From Flavobacteriaceae bacterium (lineage in GTDB: Bacteria; Bacteroidota; Bacteroidia; Flavobacteriales; Flavobacteriaceae), in NCBI GenBank assembly GCA_018608625.1, contig JABAZC010000038.1, forward strand, positions 1 through 33,230: a stretch of DNA of 33,230 nt, read 5' to 3'. This document shows positions 26,327-33,230 of this stretch, one piece after another. Position 1 is the stretch's first letter, and each line of letters begins with the position of its first letter. A model generated the notes under the pieces. The model was not told the origin of the DNA and did not search any database. It saw only the letters and a list, made by a program, of their open reading frames with translations. Position numbers and translations under genes: made by a program.

Positions 26327-28459
26327 TATGCTTGTCATCTTGGATATACTTCCTGAAGAATTACCTACATAAACCATATAATCTCCTAGTTCTAGATTCC
26401 AATTAGATATTGATTCGTCGTAAAAAGATAAATCAGAAATATTTATAGTGATGATTTCGGTTGTTTGGTTTCCTGCTGCTAGATGTGTTTTTTTGAACCC
26501 TTTAAGCTCTTTTAAAGCTCTCGGAATTTTCGAGTTTGACTTACCAATATATACCTGAACAACTTCTGCCCCTTCCCTTCTCCCAGTATTTGTTAATTTA
26601 TATGATAAAATTATACTATCCGAGGCTGTGTAGAACTTTTTATTTGACTTAATCTCTGATATTTCAAATGTGGTGTAAGACAATCCATGTCCGAATGAAA
26701 ATAATGGTTTAATATTTTTAGTATCGTGCCATCTATACCCAACCAAAATATCATCTTTGTAGATTTGTGTTTCACCGTCACCAGGATAAGATAATTCACC
26801 AAAAAAATGAGCTGAATTATCATTTAGTTTAACAGGAAACGAAAATGGAAGTTTTCCAGATGGGTTCGAATCACCACTAATAATATCTGCAATTGCATTA
26901 CCAGCTTCACTCCCTAAATACCATGTTTGCAAAACAGCCTTAACCTTTAAAATCCACGGCATGCTAACAGCATTTCCACCTACTAATACGACCCCAATGT
27001 TAGGATTCACTTTTTGCAACTCACCTATTAAGTAATCTTGATTATATGGAAGCTTTAGTTCCTTGCGATCTTCAGCTTCACAATCTTGACCTCTATTTTT
27101 ATTGAGTCCGCCAACAAAAAGTACTACATCCGCCTGAGTTGCTTTTTCTATAGCATCACTAATAAGCAGCTTAGGATCTTGGTCTGAGTTTTCTGAGGTG
27201 TATCCTTTTGAAAAAATTATAGAGGCATTTTTAAAACGTTTTTTTAAACCTTCTAGAGGAGATACTTCATAATTAGCTTTTAACTCAGAAGAGCCACCCC
27301 CAGTAGTCATAGACTTTATCGCATTTTCACCAATCAAAGCAATCGTTAATTTCTTATCTGGATTTAAAGGGAAAAAATTAGCTCTATTTTTCAAAAGAAC
27401 AATACCTTCTGTGGCTACTTGACGAGCAACATGACTATGTTCAACATTATTTATTTTTCCTAACGGGCGACCTAAATCTAAAGTCGTACGCATCATCAAA
27501 CAGAGAATTCTTCGCACTTTATCATCTAAAACACGCTCATCAATTTCTCTACTTTTTACCAATTCCAAGAAAGATGAACCAAGAAAGTTAGCGTCAAATG
27601 CCTGTCTAGTTGGGGTTTTCGTGTCTATTGGAGACCCCATTTCTATATCAAGTCCATTTAAAGCTGCTTCTTTAGTATTGTGTGTGCCACCCCAGTCAGA
27701 GATGACAACCCCATCAAAATTCCAGTCAGTCTTAAGAATTTTATTTAAAAGAAGTTCGTGATGACTACAATGCTGCCCCCTAAATTGATTATATGCACCC
27801 ATTATAGACCATGTCTCTCCTAGCTTTACAGCAGCCTTAAAAGCAGGTAAATAGATCTCATTCAACGCCCGATCACTTACCTGAACATTAATATGATTCC
27901 TCCATAATTCCTGATTATTTAATGCAAAGTGTTTAACGCAAGCTGCAACTCCATTTGTTTGTACACCTTTGATATATGGCACTACCATTATAGAAGCTAA
28001 ATAGGGATCTTCTCCCATGTATTCAAAATTTCGTCCGTTAAGTGGTGTGCGATAAATATTAACTCCTGGTCCTAGTAAAATATCTTTTTTTCTGTAGCGC
28101 GCTTCTTCTCCAATACTAGTTCCATATTGATTTGACAGAAAAGGATTAAAGGTTGCAGCAAGACAAGTTAACGCAGGGAAAGCAGTTATATAATCATTTG
28201 TCCAACCTGAGTAATCCCAGTTAGACCAATTGATTTCTGCTCTAATTCCATGTGGACCATCCGACATCCACAATTCAGGAATTCCTAATCGAGGGACACC
28301 TGGTGAACTAAATTGAGACTGTGCATGACACATGGAAACCTTTTCTTTAAGGGTCAGTAAAGATAGAATACTATCTATTTTAAAATCTTTAATTTCTTGT
28401 GAAAAAGAAAGAGAATTAATGAATATAAAAAAAAGTAATAAATTTAATTTATTAATCAT
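26315..28459 (-). CDS. glycoside hydrolase family 3 (beta-glucosidase-like), secreted
   Basis: A 714-aa retaining glycosidase; family members remove terminal beta-linked glucose, xylose or related sugars. A signal peptide (1-20, ending SFSQ) sends it to the periplasm or beyond. GH3 N-terminal domain: WMSDGPHGIR (64-73), NGRNFEYMGEDPYL (141-154), VKHFALNNQE (175-184) and the nucleophile D255 in VVISDWGGTH. The C-terminal alpha/beta sandwich (from about 345) has NRGQDCEAEDR, the likely acid/base region, and is followed by a fibronectin-III-like domain (REGAEVVQVYIG, LKELKGFKK). No PA14 insert is seen. It is the last gene of the GH92-GH92-GH3 operon, 30 bp after the preceding gene. The substrate linkage cannot be fixed from sequence. 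Confidence 0.92.
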   Translation of the reverse strand: MINKLNLLLFFIFINSLSFSQEIKDFKIDSILSLLTLKEKVSMCHAQSQFSSPGVPRLGIPELWMSDGPHGIRAEINWSNWDYSGWTNDYITAFPALTCLAATFNPFLSNQYGTSIGEEARYRKKDILLGPGVNIYRTPLNGRNFEYMGEDPYLASIMVVPYIKGVQTNGVAACVKHFALNNQELWRNHINVQVSDRALNEIYLPAFKAAVKLGETWSIMGAYNQFRGQHCSHHELLLNKILKTDWNFDGVVISDWGGTHNTKEAALNGLDIEMGSPIDTKTPTRQAFDANFLGSSFLELVKSREIDERVLDDKVRRILCLMMRTTLDLGRPLGKINNVEHSHVARQVATEGIVLLKNRANFFPLNPDKKLTIALIGENAIKSMTTGGGSSELKANYEVSPLEGLKKRFKNASIIFSKGYTSENSDQDPKLLISDAIEKATQADVVLFVGGLNKNRGQDCEAEDRKELKLPYNQDYLIGELQKVNPNIGVVLVGGNAVSMPWILKVKAVLQTWYLGSEAGNAIADIISGDSNPSGKLPFSFPVKLNDNSAHFFGELSYPGDGETQIYKDDILVGYRWHDTKNIKPLFSFGHGLSYTTFEISEIKSNKKFYTASDSIILSYKLTNTGRREGAEVVQVYIGKSNSKIPRALKELKGFKKTHLAAGNQTTEIITINISDLSFYDESISNWNLELGDYMVYVGNSSGSISKMTSINIK

Positions 28460-28489
28460 GTGAAGCTTTTTAAATTAACAGCAGCAGTA

Positions 28490-30802
28490 TTAATCTTGAC
28501 TGACTGAGTATGGCTTTGAAGATTGATCAGTACCTAAGTTCATATTAGGCTCGGAACTCATTTCTGTAGTAAAAACAGAACCATTCATAATATCTTTGTA
28601 AGTGATATAATTTTTAGTATATGACGACTTGTTTTTGTAAATCCCGTTGATATATATGTTTTTATTGGAATTATTTGGTGCTTTTATTTCAAACGTATTT
28701 CCATTTTGAAGATGTAATTTTACATTTTTGAATAACGGACTCCCAATTGCATATTGACCTGTCCCAGGGGTAACTGGATAAAAACCTATCGCTGAAAATA
28801 CATACCAGGCAGAGGTTTGTCCATTATCTTCATCGCCACATAGGCCGTCCGGAGCAGATGAATATAGTTTATCCATGATTTCTCTTGCGCGAATTTGTGT
28901 TTTCCATGGTTGTTCAAGCCAATTATATAGATAAATAGCATGCTGAATAGGTTGATTCCCATGTGCATATTGTCCCATATCGCCCACTAGCATTTCAGTA
29001 ATTTCATGAATTTGTTGGCCGTAATATGAATCGTTGAATGTTGGTGCAGCTGTAAAGACCTCATCCAAACGATTACGCATTTTTACAATACCTCCAAAAG
29101 AGTCTGCCAATCCAATTGGATCATGGAATACACACCAAGTCCAATGCCATGATGAACCCTCAGTGAAAGCATCTCCCCATTTGTCTGGTGTAAATGTTTT
29201 AGCCCAAGTTCCGTCTTTATTCTTGCCCCGCATAAATCCAATCTCTGGATCAAACAAATTAGTGTAGTTTAAACTTCTATTCCTATATAAATCAATCTCT
29301 ATTTTAGGCTTATTCAAAGCAACTCCGAGTTCGGCTATACTCCAATCTGCAAAGGCATACTCTAGGGTTCGTGCGGCATTTTCATTCACTCCTACATCAT
29401 AAGGAATATAGCCTAAATCGTTATAATATTCTGCACCATATCGACCTACAGAACTTACAGGGCCTACACTTTTGCTGTTTTTTATAATTGCCTCGTAAAG
29501 CGTTTCAATGTCATAGCCACGAATCCCTCTTAAATAGGCATCGGCTATATTAATGGCAGAGTTGGACCCAACCATGCAATCTCTATGTCCAGGACTTGCC
29601 CATTCTGGCAACCAACCGCTTTCATTATACGTATTAACTAATCCTTGCATTAACTGGCTAGTATAGTCTGGATACATGATTGTGAAAAATGGAAATACAG
29701 CTCTAAAAGTATCCCAAAAGCCATTATCTGTAAACATATACCCTGGAAGCACCTCACCACTATATGGACTGTAATGAACAATTTCATTAGCAGCGTTAAG
29801 CTCATAAAACTTTCTTGGAAACAATAAGACTCTATATAGCGCTGTATAAAATGTTTTGTATTGCTCAACAGTGCCTCCTCCAACTTCTATTCTACCCAAT
29901 TCTTTATTCCACAGAGATGCAGCTTTTGTTTTTGTTTGATCAAAGTTATCAGTACCAATTTCCCTTTTTAAGTTTAATTCTGCTTGTTCTAAACTAATAA
30001 AGGAGGACGCTACTTTTGCTGTTATCTTTTCGTTGTTTAACGTTTTAAAAGTTAACACGGCCCCTGCATGATAGCCTTCTGCACTTAAAGCCTGAGTTAA
30101 CCTACTGTTATCAACTTTAGAATTTTTACTGGTTACCCATGTTTGTGAGTCTTCAAAATCTTTATCAAAATAAATTACAAAATAATTGTGAAAGTTTTGG
30201 GGAACACCTCCAGAATTATTGCGACAGTAACCTACTATTTTGCGTTCTTCAGGGAACACTTTCACCATAGATCCCTTAAAAAAGCCATCAACTAACACAT
30301 GAGCATTGTCTGTTTTAGGAAATGTAAATTGAAACTGTGCTCCTCGTTCAGTTGGAACTATTTCAGTTGTGACATCATAGTCTGCTAAATATACCTTGTA
30401 GTAATGTGGCTTGCTAATTTCTGCTTTATGTGAAAACCATGAAGCACGTTTGTCTTCGTTTATTTCAAGTTTTCCAGTCTCAGGAAACAAAGAAAAAGCT
30501 GCATAATCATTAATCCAAGGACTTGGTTGATGTGTTTGCTTGAAGCCTCTAATTTTATACGCGTTGTAAGTGTACCCCCATCCATTGCCCATTTCACCCG
30601 TTTGAGGAGTCCAAAAATTCATACCCCAAGGAGTTGCAATTGCAGGATAAGTATTTCCATTAGACAGTTCAAAAGCGGAGTCAGAGCCAACTAAAGGATT
30701 TACAAAATCTACAAGGCTCACGGAATTGTTAGAATCAGCTTGACTATAAACTTCCGTAGAAGTAAATACATAAAAACAGATTAAGATTCTTAAAATTTTC
30801 AT
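28490..30802 (-). CDS. glycoside hydrolase family 92 (alpha-mannosidase family), GDEDNG type
   Basis: A 770-aa secreted enzyme (signal peptide 1-20, ending VYSQ). GH92 enzymes are calcium-dependent inverting exo-alpha-mannosidases used on N-glycans and mannans. The N-terminal beta domain starts VDFVNPLVGSDSAFELSNG; the catalytic (alpha/alpha)6 domain has NGFWDTFRA, the probable acid E548 in TEGSSWHWTW, and GDEDNGQTSAWYVFSA with D657 and D659 as the likely base pair. The usual GNEP motif reads GNQP (Q617), a change near the sugar-binding +1 site that may mean a linkage other than alpha-1,2. It starts 48 bp after the upstream GH92 and ends 30 bp before GH3. Confidence 0.92.
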   Translation of the reverse strand: MKILRILICFYVFTSTEVYSQADSNNSVSLVDFVNPLVGSDSAFELSNGNTYPAIATPWGMNFWTPQTGEMGNGWGYTYNAYKIRGFKQTHQPSPWINDYAAFSLFPETGKLEINEDKRASWFSHKAEISKPHYYKVYLADYDVTTEIVPTERGAQFQFTFPKTDNAHVLVDGFFKGSMVKVFPEERKIVGYCRNNSGGVPQNFHNYFVIYFDKDFEDSQTWVTSKNSKVDNSRLTQALSAEGYHAGAVLTFKTLNNEKITAKVASSFISLEQAELNLKREIGTDNFDQTKTKAASLWNKELGRIEVGGGTVEQYKTFYTALYRVLLFPRKFYELNAANEIVHYSPYSGEVLPGYMFTDNGFWDTFRAVFPFFTIMYPDYTSQLMQGLVNTYNESGWLPEWASPGHRDCMVGSNSAINIADAYLRGIRGYDIETLYEAIIKNSKSVGPVSSVGRYGAEYYNDLGYIPYDVGVNENAARTLEYAFADWSIAELGVALNKPKIEIDLYRNRSLNYTNLFDPEIGFMRGKNKDGTWAKTFTPDKWGDAFTEGSSWHWTWCVFHDPIGLADSFGGIVKMRNRLDEVFTAAPTFNDSYYGQQIHEITEMLVGDMGQYAHGNQPIQHAIYLYNWLEQPWKTQIRAREIMDKLYSSAPDGLCGDEDNGQTSAWYVFSAIGFYPVTPGTGQYAIGSPLFKNVKLHLQNGNTFEIKAPNNSNKNIYINGIYKNKSSYTKNYITYKDIMNGSVFTTEMSSEPNMNLGTDQSSKPYSVSQD

Positions 30803-30850
30803 TTACTTTATTTATTAATTTAGAGACGTGACTCTGATTGATAATTGAAC

Positions 30851-33058
30851 TTAGTTAAAACTAGGAGGCTCTGTGTTTTCTCCCCACGATTTATTTGGAG
30901 TATTGGAAGACTCGAAATCTATGGTACCCCCATTGTTAATTAAATCCCAATCGACCCAAGTAGACATATATTGCTTTCCATTAATTTTTAAGGACTTAAT
31001 GTAATAGTTTTCAGTAGAACCACCATTAATAGTTAATATTCCTTTAGGCAAATTTACTGTTACTTTTTCAAATTGAGGAAGGCTAACAGAAAACCCTGCC
31101 ACTCCAGGTATCATTGGATAAATTCCTACAGAAGCAAATACATACCATGCACCCATTGTTCCTAAGTCATCATTTCCAGGAAGTCCTGTTGGTTCACTAG
31201 TATACATCTCATTAAAAACTCTGTGAATAACTTCAGATGTCTTGAAGGGGCTATCCGTCCAATTATAGATCCATGGTGCTTGGAAGTCGGGCTCGTTTCC
31301 AGCAGCAAACCAATCATCATCATATGAGGCATCCAAACGCTCAAAGAATGTATTAAGTCGTTTTACAGCTGACTTAGACCCTCCAAGAGTATCAATTAAT
31401 CCTTTTAAGTTATAGGGAACCATCCAAAAATAATTCTTGTGGGTTGCTTCTCTCCAGTCATGTTCAATATCTTTCCACTTACCACTAGGATATCTAGAAT
31501 TCAACCATTTAATTTTAGGGTTATAAATATTTTTCCAATTCTGGGACCTATTTATGAAATAAGAGGCATCCTCTTTATTATTTAAAGCTTGGAGTGCAAA
31601 TTGTCCGATAGCAAAGTCAGATGAAGTATATTCCAGCATCATTGATGCAAAGGTATGACCATCTCTCATGTATTCAGTCAAATAGGGTCGGATTTCTTGA
31701 TCCTGAGAACGTATAAAAGGTACAGTAGCACCTCGTTTCATGTACTCATAAGCTTTGTGTAAGTCAAAATTAGTGGCACCAAAAGCATAAGAATTTGAAA
31801 TAAGTGTTGGTGTGGGGTCACCTTGCATAATCCCTGTCTCAATATTTGCTAAAATCCAACGTCCATACCCCCCACTTTGATCTGCAAAATCAACTAAAGA
31901 CTGCATCATTTCACTGCTCTGTTCAGGATATAACATGGCAACTAACTGTGCCTGTGTACGATAAGTATCCCAAACACTAAAAGAACTGTATTGATCATCT
32001 AATTTTGTCTTGTGAACTTTAAAATCAGCGCCCATATATTGCCCATTTACGTCGCTTACAATGTTAGGGTGGATCAGAGAGTGGTATAAATGGGTGTAAA
32101 ATTGTGTTTTACGGTCAGCATTTGGTGAAACGATTGAAATTTTTGACAAGCATATGTCCCAAGCGTACTCTGCATTTTTTTTGTAAGCACTAAAACCACC
32201 ATCAATAATGCTAGCTTTCAAGTTTTCTTTAGCATTTTCTATTGAAACGTAAGAAATTGCTATGCGATAATTGACCTCACTAATTTCTGTCGTATCAAAT
32301 GAAAAGTAGGCTCCAGAATCTTTTCCAGATGCTAGACTTAACTCTTCAGATAATACATTTTTATCCCAAGTTCCACTAGAGGAAAAAGATCTGTCAAATT
32401 CGGCCACAAAATACAGCTTATAATTTGTAGAGGAGCCACAAAAATCACCTCCCTCTGCAAAGCCTTCACAACTTGAATTCGAAGTAATATTAATCATTGC
32501 ATTGGTAACTTCAGTAGAACTAACCCCAGAACCAATTAAAACTGTGCCTACTTTTGATGTTTCATCAAACTTAAAATTCGCTAATCCTGAACGTTTACTA
32601 ACTGTTAGGTTAGCAGTTGTACGGTCGGGCATTTCAACAGACAAAAATCCTGCATGAGATTCATTTATTGATTTATATTTATTAAAACTATCCATTTTAT
32701 TAGGAGAAACTTTGAGGGAACCAGATATTGGTAATACAGGGAAATTCCCCATGTGCGGACATCCTGCTCCGCTTAGCTGATTGATTACAAAACCCTTCTG
32801 AGGAGAAAAAAAACTGGGAGTAAACTGAACCATTCCAAAGGGGTAAGTTGCTCCAATAAAATTATAACCACATCCCAATCCACTACCTTGAGAACCAATT
32901 TGTGGGTCGACAACTTTAGATAGTTGCTGAGCAGTAACCGAGAAATTAACAAAAATCAGAAATAACAAAATAAAAAACCTTGCTATACTTTTAGAAATAT
33001 TTAAGATTTTAAATATGAATTTAAAAATTGGAGTCATTAAATTTATATAATTATTCAT
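30851..33058 (-). CDS. glycoside hydrolase family 92 (alpha-mannosidase family), GNDDLG type
   Basis: A 735-aa secreted GH92 enzyme and first gene of the glycosidase operon. The N-terminus is long and basic before the hydrophobic core (FFILLFLIFVNFSVTAQ, cleavage near residue 44); an internal ATG at 33037 (M8) would give a more usual signal peptide. GH92 landmarks are VVDPQIGSQGSG at the mature start, VWDTYRTQAQL, the probable acid E537 in WREATHKNYFW, E589 in GNEPDFQAP and GNDDLGTMGAWYVFASVG with N629, D630 and D631. These differ from the GDEDNG/GNQP set of the neighbouring GH92, so the two are distant paralogues with probably different linkage preferences. Phased GATTAA repeats lie 70-110 bp upstream of its start. 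Confidence 0.92.
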   Translation of the reverse strand: MNNYINLMTPIFKFIFKILNISKSIARFFILLFLIFVNFSVTAQQLSKVVDPQIGSQGSGLGCGYNFIGATYPFGMVQFTPSFFSPQKGFVINQLSGAGCPHMGNFPVLPISGSLKVSPNKMDSFNKYKSINESHAGFLSVEMPDRTTANLTVSKRSGLANFKFDETSKVGTVLIGSGVSSTEVTNAMINITSNSSCEGFAEGGDFCGSSTNYKLYFVAEFDRSFSSSGTWDKNVLSEELSLASGKDSGAYFSFDTTEISEVNYRIAISYVSIENAKENLKASIIDGGFSAYKKNAEYAWDICLSKISIVSPNADRKTQFYTHLYHSLIHPNIVSDVNGQYMGADFKVHKTKLDDQYSSFSVWDTYRTQAQLVAMLYPEQSSEMMQSLVDFADQSGGYGRWILANIETGIMQGDPTPTLISNSYAFGATNFDLHKAYEYMKRGATVPFIRSQDQEIRPYLTEYMRDGHTFASMMLEYTSSDFAIGQFALQALNNKEDASYFINRSQNWKNIYNPKIKWLNSRYPSGKWKDIEHDWREATHKNYFWMVPYNLKGLIDTLGGSKSAVKRLNTFFERLDASYDDDWFAAGNEPDFQAPWIYNWTDSPFKTSEVIHRVFNEMYTSEPTGLPGNDDLGTMGAWYVFASVGIYPMIPGVAGFSVSLPQFEKVTVNLPKGILTINGGSTENYYIKSLKINGKQYMSTWVDWDLINNGGTIDFESSNTPNKSWGENTEPPSFN

Positions 33059-33110
33059 GTATGAATTTTAAGAAGAAATAAAACTTTTATAGTTTAATAA
33101 TTAAAATTAT

Positions 33111-33118
33111 TAAATATA
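33111..33118 (-). promoter_or_regulatory. possible -7 element for the GH92-GH92-GH3 operon
   Basis: TATATTTA on the minus strand matches TAnnTTTG at 7 of 8 positions, 52 bp before the GH92 ATG and 9 bp downstream of the nearest GATTAA repeat. The sequence is very AT-rich, so a chance match is quite possible. Confidence 0.3.
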
Positions 33119-33127
33119 GTAGTATCT

Positions 33128-33167
33128 GATTAAGTCAGAGATTAATTGTCGATTAATGGTAGATTAA
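33128..33167. repeat. four phased GATTAA direct repeats (candidate operator)
   Basis: GATTAA occurs on the plus strand starting at 33128, 33140, 33151 and 33162, that is at spacings of 12, 11 and 11 bp; each is followed by G or T. All copies therefore lie on about the same face of the helix. The array lies 70-110 bp upstream of the first gene of the glycosidase operon. SARP-type regulators bind direct repeats with 11-bp periodicity, and a SARP-like regulator is encoded next door. Confidence 0.6.
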
Positions 33168-33206
33168 GTTTTAATTTAATTAATTAATTAAATTAAATTA
33201 AAACTT
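33166..33206. repeat. 16-bp AT-rich inverted repeat
   Basis: The arm at 33166-33181 (AAGTTTTAATTTAATT) is exactly complementary to 33191-33206, with a 9-nt AT-only loop. It overlaps the end of the GATTAA array. It has too little GC for a typical terminator; it could end an incoming transcript from the right, or be a cruciform or protein site. Confidence 0.5.
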
Positions 33207-33230
33207 GAGTTTAAAAAGTTGTTTTTTGGA

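Noticed and set aside
28490-33058. Recent tandem duplication of GH92
   Set aside because: The two proteins differ in their catalytic-region motifs and through most of their length, so they are old paralogues from different subgroups.
33166-33206. Standard intrinsic terminator
   Set aside because: The stem is almost entirely A/T and is not followed by a clean T-run in a defined direction; kept only as an inverted repeat.
1-33230. CRISPR arrays, insertion sequences, phage genes or integrase-type attachment sites
   Set aside because: No regularly spaced long repeats, transposase or integrase motifs, or partial tRNA 3'-end duplications were found. The left tRNA-Pro is partial only because the window cuts it.

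Overview
The window comes from an AT-rich genome of the phylum Bacteroidota, most likely a member of the family Flavobacteriaceae. The evidence is the gene families present (DUF5686 outer-membrane protein, YtxJ bacillithiol protein, gyrA followed by a secreted TPR protein, GH92/GH3 glycosidases), several matches to the Bacteroidota -7 promoter element TAnnTTTG, and weak or absent Shine-Dalgarno sequences. No insertion sequence, phage gene, CRISPR array or rRNA was seen, and no gene-free stretch exceeds 300 bases.

Bases 1-23,531 look like ordinary chromosome. On the minus strand lie two tRNA-Pro(TGG) genes (the first cut by the window edge), a tRNA-Ser(GCT) with a good promoter, and a PgpH-type cyclic-di-AMP phosphodiesterase. 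Next come a thiolase coupled to an SH3-NlpC/P60 peptidase (+), then gyrA with a TPR protein (-), clpC (+) and hutH (-). Then follow a TlpA-like thioredoxin lipoprotein (+) converging on ytxJ (-), smpB (+), and a DUF5686 outer-membrane protein (+) converging on pcm (-). A tight five-gene plus-strand run ends this part: Gfo/Idh/MocA oxidoreductase, 3-hydroxybutyryl-CoA dehydrogenase, DUF1015, YggS, and an exonuclease/GIY-YIG nuclease. The last gene has no usable ATG, GTG or TTG start and appears to begin at ATT.

Bases 23,532-33,230 look accessory and form a small glycan-use locus. A plus-strand gene encodes an apparent one-protein transmembrane regulator: signal peptide, LamG-like and kelch-like periplasmic region, one membrane helix, then a cytoplasmic winged-helix plus TPR-like module resembling the SARP/BTAD family. 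Convergent to it is a minus-strand operon of three secreted glycosidases: GH92, GH92 and GH3. Upstream of that operon are four direct copies of GATTAA starting at 33128, 33140, 33151 and 33162, about one helical turn apart. SARP-type proteins are known to bind direct repeats with 11-bp periodicity, so the regulator, the repeats and the mannosidase/glucosidase operon may form one circuit. This link is inference. No SusC/SusD pair is visible, but the locus may continue past the right edge.

Most neighbouring convergent genes either share stop-codon bases (tlpA-like/ytxJ, DUF5686/pcm) or are separated by strong bidirectional hairpin terminators (4628-4650, 11317-11351).
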